The position numbers and the translations under genes are program-made. DNA of 64,000 bases from the NCBI GenBank assembly GCA_046091665.1, contig JBJTCD010000121.1, forward strand, positions 11,024 through 75,023. Reading direction: 5' to 3'. Below, piece after piece: positions 44,858-53,522 of the stretch; position 1 is the first letter of the stretch; each line of letters begins with the position of its first letter. This DNA is from CAIUPE01 sp046091665. Its GTDB lineage: Bacteria > Pseudomonadota > Alphaproteobacteria > Rhizobiales > Beijerinckiaceae. The notes under the pieces are model-generated. The model worked only from the letters and a program-made list of their open reading frames with translations, was not told the DNA's origin and searched no databases.

Positions 44858-45857
44858 GGCGATACGACCAGGTTTGATGTTTGTCCTACCGGCGCTTTTT
44901 TTCGTCGGTGGGACATGCATCACAAAAGTATATGCGCTTGATCGTAGCTCTGGGCACTCGACGGTATCGATTCAAAAATCAAATAATGATTCCGATGATG
45001 AGGGCGGTGGCTCATCCGTAAAGACGGCTAAGGCGTCCACGTCACCCAATTTGACATCTCCGGTTCAGAAAGAAGACGAAGACCAAAGTGCATCAACTGA
45101 AACGGTTGAAGGGCCGCCAAGCACTGAGGATCTCACAAAAGCACCGCTTGAGGCGTTGAGCTCCGTCGTTGATGCCACACGCAACGCGATCCGTTCCTAT
45201 CTTGCGGGTAACAAAGACGAAGCCGTCAAATCACTTGAATATGCAGCGGATCAAGGTCATGCGCCCGCGCAATGGAAATTGGCGCGGATGTATGCGGAAG
45301 GCGATGGCGTGCCGCGGGATGATCTGCGTGCGTTTGAAGCCTTCTCAAAAGTTTGTGACCGTCATGCCGACGAGGCACCTGATTCACCGACTGCGCCTTT
45401 TGTGGCGAATGCTTTTGTGGCTTTGGGTTCCTATTATTTGAATGGCATCCCCAATAGTGCGGTGAAAGCCAATCCTTCACGCGCGAGAGAAATGTTCACC
45501 TATTCTGCGAGTTATTTCGGTGATGCGCAGGCGCAGCTCATTCTCGCGCGGCTTTATCTTGAAGGTGTCGGCGGTGCGAAAGATATGAAGCAAGCCATGC
45601 GTTGGCTTAATCTCTCCGCCGAAAAAGGCAATCGCATTGCGCAAGCGCAATTAGGCCAACTCTTGTTTTCGGGTGAAGCCGGAATGAAACAACGTGCGCG
45701 CGGCTTGATGTGGTTGAGTGTTGCGCGTCTTGGTGCCGATCCGCAGAAAGATGCGTGGATCATTGATGCGCATGAAGAAGCGTTGGAAAAAGCAAGCGAA
45801 GCGGATCGCTTTGCTGCCATTGCCTATGTCAGCCAACGCGAAAAACGCACAAAATAG
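44844..45857 (+). CDS. exoR: ExoR-like periplasmic Sel1-repeat protein
   Basis: From ATG at 44844 the 337-residue protein has a signal peptide ending near VYA, a low-complexity acidic linker (about 35-100), then Sel1/TPR-like repeats including YAADQGHAPAQWKLARMYAEGDGVPRDD, ALGSYYLNGIPNSAVKANPSRAREMFTYSASYFGDAQAQ and KGNRIAQAQLGQLLF. As I recall, this order closely matches rhizobial ExoR, which restrains the ExoS sensor kinase in the periplasm and so controls exopolysaccharide and motility. No exoS/chvI genes are in the window. An ATG at 44877 is an alternative start. Translation is probably coupled to ilvD. Confidence 0.75.
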   Translation: MRIFEAIRPGLMFVLPALFFVGGTCITKVYALDRSSGHSTVSIQKSNNDSDDEGGGSSVKTAKASTSPNLTSPVQKEDEDQSASTETVEGPPSTEDLTKAPLEALSSVVDATRNAIRSYLAGNKDEAVKSLEYAADQGHAPAQWKLARMYAEGDGVPRDDLRAFEAFSKVCDRHADEAPDSPTAPFVANAFVALGSYYLNGIPNSAVKANPSRAREMFTYSASYFGDAQAQLILARLYLEGVGGAKDMKQAMRWLNLSAEKGNRIAQAQLGQLLFSGEAGMKQRARGLMWLSVARLGADPQKDAWIIDAHEEALEKASEADRFAAIAYVSQREKRTK

Positions 45858-45859
45858 TT

Positions 45860-45883
45860 CTTCGCGTCAAGTTCAAAGCGAAG
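45860..45883. terminator. Hairpin between convergent exoR and xth
   Basis: CTTCGC/GCGAAG forms a 6-bp stem with a 12-base loop that fills the 28-base gap between the two stop codons. Short T-rich or A-rich flanks lie on both sides, so weak bidirectional termination is plausible. Confidence 0.4.
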
Positions 45884-45885
45884 TT

Positions 45886-46671
45886 TCAAAATTCTAGATC
45901 AATACGCACGGGCACATGATCGGACGGTTTTTCCCATCCGCGCAGATGAGCGTCAATTGCGGATGATTTCAATCCGTCGGTCGCCTGCGGTGACAACAAA
46001 AGATGATCAATGCGAATGCCGTTATTCTTTTGCCAGGCGCCCGCTTGATAATCCCAGAATGTATAGATTTGATCGGCATCGCTTGTTGCGCGCACGGCAT
46101 CGGTCAATCCAAGCGCTAAAAGCTCTTGCCATTTCGCGCGAGACTCTGGGCGATAAAGCGCATCATTCACCCATAGATCAGGATGAGCGGCATCTTGTGG
46201 TTTCGGAATGATGTTGTAATCGCCCGCGATGACAAAACGCTCTTCGCTCTGAAGCCATGATTTTGCATGTGCAATGAGCGCTTCAAGAAAATCGAGCTTA
46301 TATGAAAATTTCTCAGTGCCGAGCGGATTGCCATTCGGCGCATAGAGAGATGCTACGCGGATGGGTGTTTGTCCTTTGGGCACAATGAGCGCTTCGATGT
46401 AACGAGATTGCGGCTCGCCCGGTTGATGCGGCAACCCGCGCTGACACTCTTCAATCTTATGTTTTGACAATATGGCCACACCGTTGAATGTCTTCTGCCC
46501 GAGCGTTTCGACATGATAACCGAGCGATTCGATCTCAAGCTGCGGAAATGCGTCATCAAGACATTTCAATTCCTGTAGACAGACGACATCGGGCGCAGCT
46601 TCTTTGAGCCATGCTGTCAAATGCTCGATCCTTTGGCGAACCGAATTGACGTTCCAAGTGGCGATACGCAT
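45886..46671 (-). CDS. xth: Exodeoxyribonuclease III / AP endonuclease
   Basis: Base-excision repair nuclease of the EEP superfamily. Catalytic landmarks are N7/N9 in ATWNVNSVR, E34 in CLQELK, the IAGDYNI motif in the middle (metal and phosphate site) and SDHVPVRI at the C-terminus. The 261-residue length is normal for the Xth family. It is convergent with exoR and divergent from fabD; about 178 bases separate the two starts. Confidence 0.94.
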   Translation of the reverse strand: MRIATWNVNSVRQRIEHLTAWLKEAAPDVVCLQELKCLDDAFPQLEIESLGYHVETLGQKTFNGVAILSKHKIEECQRGLPHQPGEPQSRYIEALIVPKGQTPIRVASLYAPNGNPLGTEKFSYKLDFLEALIAHAKSWLQSEERFVIAGDYNIIPKPQDAAHPDLWVNDALYRPESRAKWQELLALGLTDAVRATSDADQIYTFWDYQAGAWQKNNGIRIDHLLLSPQATDGLKSSAIDAHLRGWEKPSDHVPVRIDLEF

Positions 46672-46849
46672 GGCAAATTCCGGAAGTTAGGGATTCGGGA
46701 GCGGCAAGATTACGGGAGACGTCGGGGGCTGACCAGTGCGGGGCGCACTTTCGGGTCGCGATGGACAACTTGACTCTTCCCGCATCGTGGCTCACGAGCG
46801 CGCGGCATAAGAAGCGCTTCATCCGTGAACGCGGCAGGAGACCTTAATC

Positions 46850-47797
46850 ATGACGGTGGCATTCACATTTCCGGGGCAGGGCAGCCAAGCGGTGGGTATG
46901 GGCAAGGGATTTGCCGATAATTTTGCCGCCGCGCGTGCCGTTTTTGCCGAAGTGGATGATGCCTTGTCTCAAAAACTCTCCACGCTGATGTTCGAAGGGC
47001 CTGAGGATCAGCTGACACTTACGGCGAATGCCCAACCCGCATTAATGGCTGTGAGCCTTGCAATTCTGCGCGTTCTTGAGGCGGAAGCAGGGATCACGCC
47101 TGCTAAAAATGCGCGTTTCGTCGCGGGGCACTCGCTCGGCGAATATTCAGCGCTTGCGGCGGCCGGGAGCCTCTCGATTGCAGATACGGCGCGGCTTTTG
47201 CGGATCCGTGGTAATGCGATGCAAGCGGCGGTGGCGCCGGGCGTTGGCGCGATGGCGGCTCTGCTGGGTCTCGATTTTGATGCTGCCGCTGCGGTGGCTC
47301 AAGAAGCGGCGCAAGGTGAAATCTGCCAAGCGGCCAACGACAATGGTGGTGGTCAGGTTGTTGTTTCAGGCAGCAAAGCGGCTGTTGAACGCGCGGTTGA
47401 GCTTGCCAAGACCAAGGGCGCAAAACGTGCGGTGATGCTTTCGGTATCCGCGCCCTTCCACTGCGCTTTGATGCAGCCGGCTGCGGATGCGATGGCGGAT
47501 GCGCTTGCCAAAGTGACAATTAAATCTCCTATGGTTCCCTTGGTAGGGAATGTGACGGCCTCCGCGGGTTCCGATCCTGAAGCGATCCGCCGCAATCTCG
47601 TAACTCAAGTTACAGGCACCGTGCGCTGGCGCGAAAGCATTGCTTATATGGCCGCGCAAGGGATCACAAAATTTGTCGAGATCGGGTCGGGCAAAGTGTT
47701 AACCGGACTTGTGAAAAGAATAGCGGCTGAGGCCGAGGGTGTGTCTGTTTCACAACCCGATGATGTTGCGACTTTACGTGCGCAGCTCGGTGTTTGA
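46850..47797 (+). CDS. fabD: Malonyl-CoA:ACP transacylase
   Basis: Loads malonate onto acyl carrier protein for fatty-acid synthesis. GQGSQAVGMG at 9-18 is the oxyanion-side loop, the nucleophile is S95 in GHSLGEYSAL, and the partner histidine is H204 (APFHCALM). The 315-residue length is standard. GGCAGGAGA precedes the ATG by nine bases. It opens the fabD-fabG-acpP-fabF cluster. Confidence 0.97.
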   Translation: MTVAFTFPGQGSQAVGMGKGFADNFAAARAVFAEVDDALSQKLSTLMFEGPEDQLTLTANAQPALMAVSLAILRVLEAEAGITPAKNARFVAGHSLGEYSALAAAGSLSIADTARLLRIRGNAMQAAVAPGVGAMAALLGLDFDAAAAVAQEAAQGEICQAANDNGGGQVVVSGSKAAVERAVELAKTKGAKRAVMLSVSAPFHCALMQPAADAMADALAKVTIKSPMVPLVGNVTASAGSDPEAIRRNLVTQVTGTVRWRESIAYMAAQGITKFVEIGSGKVLTGLVKRIAAEAEGVSVSQPDDVATLRAQLGV

Positions 47798-47820
47798 GTT
47801 TTCGTTCAGGAGTATCTTCC

Positions 47821-48558
47821 ATGTTTGATTTGACGGGCCAGTCGGCTCTTGTGACCGGCGCGACGGGGGGAATTGGCGGAGCGATTGCACGGGCTCTTCA
47901 TGCACAAGGAGCAACGGTGGCAATATCTGGTACGCGTCGCGAAGCGCTTGAAGCATTGGCTTCTGAGTTGGGCGCGCGTGTTCATATTTGTCCGGCAAAT
48001 TTGTCGGACACGGCTTCGGTTGAAGCGCTTGTGCCTTCCGCTGAAGAAGCGATGGGGGGGCTTGATATCCTCGTCAACAATGCGGGCATCACACGCGACA
48101 ATCTTTTCATCCGCATGAAGGATGAAGAATGGTCCGATGTGATGCGCGTCAATCTCGACTCTGTCTTTCGGTTGAGCCGTGCTGCTGCCAAAACAATGAT
48201 GCGCAAACGCTATGGCCGCATCATATCGATTACGTCTGTTGTTGGCACGACTGGCAATCCCGGACAGGGCAATTATGCCGCCGCGAAAGCTGCGATTGTT
48301 GGCATGTCAAAAGCACTTGCGGCGGAAGTGGCGAGCCGAAATATCACGGTCAATTGTGTGGCGCCCGGCTTTATCGCCACCCCCATGACCGATGTTCTCA
48401 ATGAGAAACAACGTGAGTCGGTGATGCAGAAAGTCCCGATGGGTCGCCTGGGCGAGCCTGGGGAAATTGCCGCCGCGACGCTTTATCTGGCGAGCCGTGA
48501 AGCCGCCTATGTGACCGGCCAGACGCTTCATGTGAATGGCGGAATGGCAATGATCTGA
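47821..48558 (+). CDS. fabG: 3-oxoacyl-ACP reductase
   Basis: NADPH-dependent SDR that reduces beta-ketoacyl-ACP in the elongation cycle. Motifs from ATG at 47821: TGATGGIG (12-19), NNAG (86-89), catalytic S139, Y152 and K156 (YAAAK). The 245-residue length is typical. AGGAG lies eight bases before this ATG; a longer start at 47794 would overlap fabD and has no ribosome-binding site. It follows fabD by 23 bases. Confidence 0.97.
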   Translation: MFDLTGQSALVTGATGGIGGAIARALHAQGATVAISGTRREALEALASELGARVHICPANLSDTASVEALVPSAEEAMGGLDILVNNAGITRDNLFIRMKDEEWSDVMRVNLDSVFRLSRAAAKTMMRKRYGRIISITSVVGTTGNPGQGNYAAAKAAIVGMSKALAAEVASRNITVNCVAPGFIATPMTDVLNEKQRESVMQKVPMGRLGEPGEIAAATLYLASREAAYVTGQTLHVNGGMAMI

Positions 48559-48834
48559 ATGGGTTACACCCATATTCTCGCCAAAAATTTGAATAAAAGG
48601 CGTATCTCGCCTTCAGCAATGGAGTGTGGTAAACCTTGCCGAGTTCGGCCGCAGGGGCTTGACGTCGCGTTGATGGCGTCGTTTGAACGCTCCGAGGTTC
48701 AGGTTTCCTCCGGTTTTGCCTGCGGCCTTGGTTGTGATCGGCTGCAACGGCCGGTTGTTTGAGGGAAACCGTGTCGGCGTTTGTGAAGAAGTAAAAGCGT
48801 CGTCGCAACAGGAAGACAGTGAGGACATAAGGAC
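48559..48834 (+). other. Long gap between fabG and acpP with two short hairpins
   Basis: 276 bases without a convincing gene. ATGGGT/ACCCAT (48559-48573, 3-base loop) starts directly after the fabG stop and AAGGCG/CGCCTT (48597-48613) follows. Neither has a T-run. A plus-strand frame of 67 codons beginning at 48559 has no family resemblance. The region probably ends the fabDG message and holds a separate acpP promoter, which would fit the much higher demand for acyl carrier protein. Confidence 0.45.
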
Positions 48835-49071
48835 ATGAGCGATATCGCAGCCCGCGTGAAGAAGATTGTCATCGAGCATCTCGGTGTTGACGCCGACAAG
48901 GTCGTTGAGAGCGCCAATTTCATCGATGATCTCGGTGCCGACAGCCTCGACACGGTCGAGCTCGTGATGGCGTTCGAAGAAGAATTCAGCGTCGAAATCC
49001 CCGATGATGCGGCCGAGACGATCCGCACTGTGGGTGACGCGGTGGCCTTCATTACGAAGAAGTCCGCCTAA
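48835..49071 (+). CDS. acpP: Acyl carrier protein
   Basis: The 78-residue carrier of growing fatty-acyl chains. The 4'-phosphopantetheine attachment site is S37 in GADSLDTVELVMAFEEEF, and the rest is the acidic four-helix bundle. AGGACATAAGGAC lies just before the ATG. It stands between fabG and fabF, 276 bases after fabG and 49 bases before fabF. Confidence 0.98.
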   Translation: MSDIAARVKKIVIEHLGVDADKVVESANFIDDLGADSLDTVELVMAFEEEFSVEIPDDAAETIRTVGDAVAFITKKSA

Positions 49072-49120
49072 TCCCCATTGGGGAAGTTGATCGTGGATGT
49101 CAGAGCGGGGAGTTGAGGCC

Positions 49121-50386
49121 ATGCGGCGTGTCGTCGTAACGGGGATCGGCATGGTGTCGCCGCTTGGCGGTTCCGCGGAATCCTCTTGGTCAAATTTGCT
49201 TGCGAGCGAAAGCGGCGCGGTGAATGTCACCCGCTGTGACGTCTCCGATTTGGCCTCGCAAATTGCGTGTGAAGTGCCGCGCGGTGATGGATCGGGCGGC
49301 ACCTTTAATGCCAATGACTGGATGGATCCCAAAGATCAGCGCAAAGCAGATGAGTTTATCGTTTTCGGCATGGCGGCAGCGACACAAGCACTGGCAGACG
49401 CGAAATGGGCACCGTCAACCGATGAAGAAAAACATCGCACCGGTGTTATGGTCGGCTCCGGTATTGGTGGCATCGGAACGATCTATGAAACATCTGTGAC
49501 CTTGTTCGAAAAAGGTCCGCGGCGCGTTTCGCCTTTCTTTATCCCCAGCGCGATCATCAATCTGGCCTCAGGATGGATTTCCATTCGCCATGGCTTGAAG
49601 GGCCCCAATCATTCGGTTGTCACGGCCTGTTCAACCGGCGCGCATGCGATTGGTGATGCGTCGCGCCTCATCATGCTTGGTGACGCGGATGTGATGGTGG
49701 CCGGCGGTGCGGAATCGCCGATCAATCGTATTTCGCTTGCGGGCTTTGCAGCTTGCCGTGCGTTGTCGACGAATTTCAATAATGATCCGAAACGTGCATC
49801 ACGGCCTTATGACAAGGATCGTGATGGGTTCGTGATGGGTGAGGGCTCAGGCGTTGTTGTGCTTGAAGAACTCGAACACGCGAAGGCACGCGGTGCGAAA
49901 ATTTATGCCGAGATCGTCGGCTATGGCATGTCGGGTGATGCGTATCATATCACATCACCGGCTGAAGATGGTGATGGTGCTTATCGTTGCATGTCCGCCG
50001 CGTTGAAGCGCGCTGGACTTCAGGCGTCCGACATCGATTACATCAATGCGCATGGCACATCGACGCCCCTTGGTGATGAAATCGAATTGCGCGCGGTTGA
50101 GCGGTTGCTTGGCAATGACACGACGAAAACGTCGATGTCTTCAACAAAATCAGCCACAGGTCATTTGCTTGGGGCGGCGGGTGCGATTGAAGCGATCTTC
50201 TCCATTCTCGCGATCCGCGATCAAAAAGTGCCGCCTACACTCAATCTCGATAATCCATCAGTTGAGACCGCGATTGATCTTGTGCCACACAAAGCAAAAT
50301 CACGTAAGGTGGATGCGGTTTTATCCAATTCATTCGGCTTCGGGGGTACAAACGCCTCGCTCGTTTTCAAACGATACGAGCCGTAA
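49121..50386 (+). CDS. fabF: Beta-ketoacyl-ACP synthase II
   Basis: Condensing enzyme that elongates acyl-ACP. From ATG at 49121 the active site is C170 (VVTACSTGAHAI), H311 (NAHGTSTPLGD) and H348 (SATGHLLGAAG). The length of 421 residues fits the alphaproteobacterial form. GTTGAGG is just before this ATG; an in-frame start eight codons earlier is less likely. It follows acpP closely and precedes mltG by 64 bases. Confidence 0.96.
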   Translation: MRRVVVTGIGMVSPLGGSAESSWSNLLASESGAVNVTRCDVSDLASQIACEVPRGDGSGGTFNANDWMDPKDQRKADEFIVFGMAAATQALADAKWAPSTDEEKHRTGVMVGSGIGGIGTIYETSVTLFEKGPRRVSPFFIPSAIINLASGWISIRHGLKGPNHSVVTACSTGAHAIGDASRLIMLGDADVMVAGGAESPINRISLAGFAACRALSTNFNNDPKRASRPYDKDRDGFVMGEGSGVVVLEELEHAKARGAKIYAEIVGYGMSGDAYHITSPAEDGDGAYRCMSAALKRAGLQASDIDYINAHGTSTPLGDEIELRAVERLLGNDTTKTSMSSTKSATGHLLGAAGAIEAIFSILAIRDQKVPPTLNLDNPSVETAIDLVPHKAKSRKVDAVLSNSFGFGGTNASLVFKRYEP

Positions 50387-50450
50387 GCCCCATGGTCGCC
50401 GCAATTTCGGTATTCAAGCTTTGAAGGCCGCGTTGGGGTTTTAGAAACGG

Positions 50451-51974
50451 ATGACCGAAGACAAACCGATAGTCGGAAATGAGAAGACGGACGCGGAACA
50501 AAAATCCGCGTCGGCGACCGATATCGCTCCGGTCAGCGCGCAAACCGAGAGCGTTACAGATATTCAAACTGATGTGTCGCATCTGATCGGCAAAGATGAA
50601 ACATCGAGCGAACGCGTTCCGAGCGAAGCGAAAGACGACGGGCCTTCATTAGCCGTTTCGGTGGACGATGCGGCTCGAACGAAGTCGCGCGGATTTATGC
50701 GCCGGATGATGGTGCGAAGTCCCGCAGCCGCCATTCATCCCGAAACCGTTCCCGAGCCGCCACAACATATAACGCCTGAAAGAAAAGAAAGACCGCTTAC
50801 AAATTTCTTGAGCGGGCTTTTGTCTTTCATCGCGATTGTGGCCGCTTGTCTTGCCGGCCTCTTTCTCTTGGCTGAGCGTCAGATTTATACCCCAGGTCCG
50901 CTTGATAATGATAAAGTCGTTCTCGTTCGCGGAAGCACTGCGGAAGTGATTGATCGGTTGGAACGCGAAGGCGTGATTGATAAAGCGTTTTTGCTCACGC
51001 TTTATTGGCAGCTCACCGGTCGCGCGTCACAAATCAAAGGTGGCGAATATCAATTCAAAAAAGAAGCGAGCCTTGATCATGTGACGAAGACTTTGATCGA
51101 GGGCAAGACCATCAAACATTCGCTGACCATTGCCGAAGGCAAAACATCTCAAGAAATTGTTGGGCTTCTGCTCGCTGATACAAATCTAGCGGGTGAAATC
51201 AAAGATATTCCGCGCGAAGGAACGCTGCTGCCGGAAACTTATAAATTCGATTATGGCATGTCACGTGCGAAGCTCATTGAGCATATGACGCAAGAACAAA
51301 TGAAGCTTGTGCGTGAGATCTGGGCGAAGCGTGATCCAGATTTGCCGATTGCAAGCCCACAAGATCTCGTGATCCTTGCTTCGATCGTCGAAAAGGAAAC
51401 AGGCAAAGCCGATGAACGGCCGCGTGTTGCCGGCGTCTTTGTGAATCGGCTCTTGAAAAAAATGCGACTGGAATCCGATCCCACCGTTGTTTACGGATTG
51501 GTTGGCGGGAAGGGCACTTTGGGACGCGGGTTGACCAAGGCGGAGCTTGATCAACCGACACCCTACAATACGTATACATTACCCGGATTGCCGGCAGGAC
51601 CGATCACAAATCCAGGACGTGCGGCGCTTGAAGCTGTGGCCAATCCCTCGCGCACAAAGGAACTCTTCTTTGTTGCTGATGGAACGGGCGGTCACGTTTT
51701 TGCCGAAACCTATGAGCAGCATTTGAAGAATGTTGCGAAGTGGCGACAGATTGAAGGGCAAAAAATCGATACAGCACCGGTTGTGACAGCACCGGCAGCG
51801 AATAACACAACAAACACTACACCGAAGACGACGACGGCGAGCGAAACACAGCCACAGTCGCAAATGCCAACAACGGCGAAGACCACGACCCCGACCAAGG
51901 CGCCGGCAAAGCCACTCAAGAAAAAGGCTGTCAATCCCGAGACAGGAGCTGAGACAGCGCCAGCCCCCGATTAA
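50451..51974 (+). CDS. mltG: Endolytic murein transglycosylase MltG
   Basis: Inner-membrane enzyme that cuts nascent glycan strands and so releases them from synthesis complexes. A 116-residue cytoplasmic, disordered N-terminus is followed by one membrane span (about 117-141), a LysM-like region, and the YceG catalytic domain with probable catalytic E314 in LASIVEKETG. The last 80 residues form a Thr/Ala/Pro/Lys-rich low-complexity tail. At 507 residues it is much longer than E. coli MltG because of both extensions, as in other Rhizobiales. Confidence 0.93.
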   Translation: MTEDKPIVGNEKTDAEQKSASATDIAPVSAQTESVTDIQTDVSHLIGKDETSSERVPSEAKDDGPSLAVSVDDAARTKSRGFMRRMMVRSPAAAIHPETVPEPPQHITPERKERPLTNFLSGLLSFIAIVAACLAGLFLLAERQIYTPGPLDNDKVVLVRGSTAEVIDRLEREGVIDKAFLLTLYWQLTGRASQIKGGEYQFKKEASLDHVTKTLIEGKTIKHSLTIAEGKTSQEIVGLLLADTNLAGEIKDIPREGTLLPETYKFDYGMSRAKLIEHMTQEQMKLVREIWAKRDPDLPIASPQDLVILASIVEKETGKADERPRVAGVFVNRLLKKMRLESDPTVVYGLVGGKGTLGRGLTKAELDQPTPYNTYTLPGLPAGPITNPGRAALEAVANPSRTKELFFVADGTGGHVFAETYEQHLKNVAKWRQIEGQKIDTAPVVTAPAANNTTNTTPKTTTASETQPQSQMPTTAKTTTPTKAPAKPLKKKAVNPETGAETAPAPD

Positions 51975-52032
51975 GTTTGGTCGTGCCTGATCTAGCCTTG
52001 TTAGTGTTTTTTGATTGAGGAGTACCGCATCA

Positions 52033-52680
52033 ATGATTGCCCATTTTGTGAATGAGCAGATTGCACGCCGCGGTTTGATGTTTGTACTCTCCTCGCCTTC
52101 AGGTGCTGGTAAAACGACGCTGACCCGCCTCTTGCGTGAACAAGAGCCAAGTCTCACTTTGTCGGTCTCGGTCACAACACGTGCGCGTCGTCCGAGTGAA
52201 GTCGATGGCGTTCATTATCATTTTATCAGCGAAGCCGAATTTTTTGCGATGCGTGAGCGTGGCGCGTTACTCGAGTCCGCGCATGTACATGGCAATCATT
52301 ATGGGTCCCCCCGTGATCGTGTTGAGCAGGCGTTAAGCGAAGGAAAGGACGTTCTTTTCGACATTGATTATCAAGGCGCGCAGCAATTAACCGCCAGTTC
52401 GCCTGACGATGTTGTCAGCATCTTTATTCTCCCACCATCAATGCAAGAATTACGCGCGAGACTTGAAAGACGTGCTGAGGACTCGGCGGACGTTATCGAA
52501 AGACGCTTGGCGGCGGCGCGCAAAGAAATCAATCGCTGGCGTGATTACCGTTATGTGTTGGTCAATGATGATTTGGACAAGACCTTTTCGCAACTTCGTA
52601 TGATTCTTGCCGCTGAAAGATTAAAGCGCGAGCGGCAAACCGGCCTTGAAGCATTCATTGATTTATTGGTTGATCAATGA
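52033..52680 (+). CDS. gmk: Guanylate kinase
   Basis: Phosphorylates GMP to GDP, continuing the guaB-guaA route encoded upstream in this window. The P-loop SPSGAGKTT is at 21-29, and the GMP-binding Tyr/Arg set follows (TTRARRPSEVDGVHYHF). From ATG at 52033 the protein has 215 residues; GAGGAG is about 11 bases upstream. It starts 58 bases after mltG, where yicC is usually found. Its last seven bases overlap the convergent rsmA end. Confidence 0.95.
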   Translation: MIAHFVNEQIARRGLMFVLSSPSGAGKTTLTRLLREQEPSLTLSVSVTTRARRPSEVDGVHYHFISEAEFFAMRERGALLESAHVHGNHYGSPRDRVEQALSEGKDVLFDIDYQGAQQLTASSPDDVVSIFILPPSMQELRARLERRAEDSADVIERRLAAARKEINRWRDYRYVLVNDDLDKTFSQLRMILAAERLKRERQTGLEAFIDLLVDQ

Positions 52681-53522
52681 TTTTTTGAATGCAGTGCTTG
52701 AGCGAGCGCGACGAATTGATCAATGGTAACTGTTTCGGCGCGCGCTGTGGGATCAAGTCCCACACTCTCACAAAGCTTGATCGGATCAACGCCAAGGCTT
52801 TTTAAACTTTGACGCAGCATTTTTCGTCTCTGACCAAAAGCAGCTTGTGTCAGGCGCGCAAGGATTTTCGGATCACAAACGGTCGGATGAGCACGTGGCG
52901 TCACTCTAACAACGGAAGAAACAACTTTCGGAGGTGGTGTGAAAGCTTGCGGTGAAACATCAAACAGAATTTTTGCGTCCGTGCGCCAACCGCAGAAAAC
53001 GCTTAAACGTCCATAGTTATGCGGTGTATCTGGTGTGGCGACGATCCGTTCAGCAACTTCACGCTGGAACATTAAAACGAGATCATTGAAAATTGGCGGC
53101 CATTCAGCGCTATCAATCCACTTCATCAATAAGGCTGTGCCGATATTATAGGGTAGATTGGCAATGATTTTCAGAGGGCCATCATGATCAAGGTGCTCGA
53201 GATCAAATGCGAGTGCATCGCCTTCGATAATTGTAAGCCGTTCAGGATAATGCGCGGCAATCTCTTCCAGAGCGGGAAGACATCGTTGATCCTTTTCAAT
53301 TGCGATCACTTTCTTCGCGCATGCGGCTAAAAGTGCGCGTGTCAATCCGCCGGGGCCAGGTCCGACTTCAAGAACCGTGGTGTCTTCAAGAGGTCCCGCT
53401 GATCGTGCGATACGCGAAGTCAGATTGAGATCGAGGAGAAAATTTTGACCCAACGCTTTTTGCGCGTTTAATCCATAGCGAGCGATGATGTCTCTCAATG
53501 GCGGCAGAGTGTCGATCGCCAC
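52674..53522 (-). CDS. rsmA: 16S rRNA dimethyladenosine transferase
   Basis: KsgA-type enzyme that dimethylates A1518 and A1519 of 16S rRNA. SAM-binding VGPGPGGLT is at 53-61, and the catalytic motif NLPY at 122-125. The 282-residue length is normal. The start is GTG, immediately after the lptD TAA with no gap, with AGGA about nine bases upstream. The tail overlaps gmk by seven bases on the other strand. In related genomes surA and pdxA usually separate lptD and rsmA. Confidence 0.95.
   Translation of the reverse strand: MAIDTLPPLRDIIARYGLNAQKALGQNFLLDLNLTSRIARSAGPLEDTTVLEVGPGPGGLTRALLAACAKKVIAIEKDQRCLPALEEIAAHYPERLTIIEGDALAFDLEHLDHDGPLKIIANLPYNIGTALLMKWIDSAEWPPIFNDLVLMFQREVAERIVATPDTPHNYGRLSVFCGWRTDAKILFDVSPQAFTPPPKVVSSVVRVTPRAHPTVCDPKILARLTQAAFGQRRKMLRQSLKSLGVDPIKLCESVGLDPTARAETVTIDQFVALAQALHSKNH

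Noticed and set aside
48559..48762. 67-codon plus-strand frame after fabG
   Set aside because: It starts at the fabG stop without a ribosome-binding site, and its sequence resembles no family; the region looks like leader and promoter DNA.
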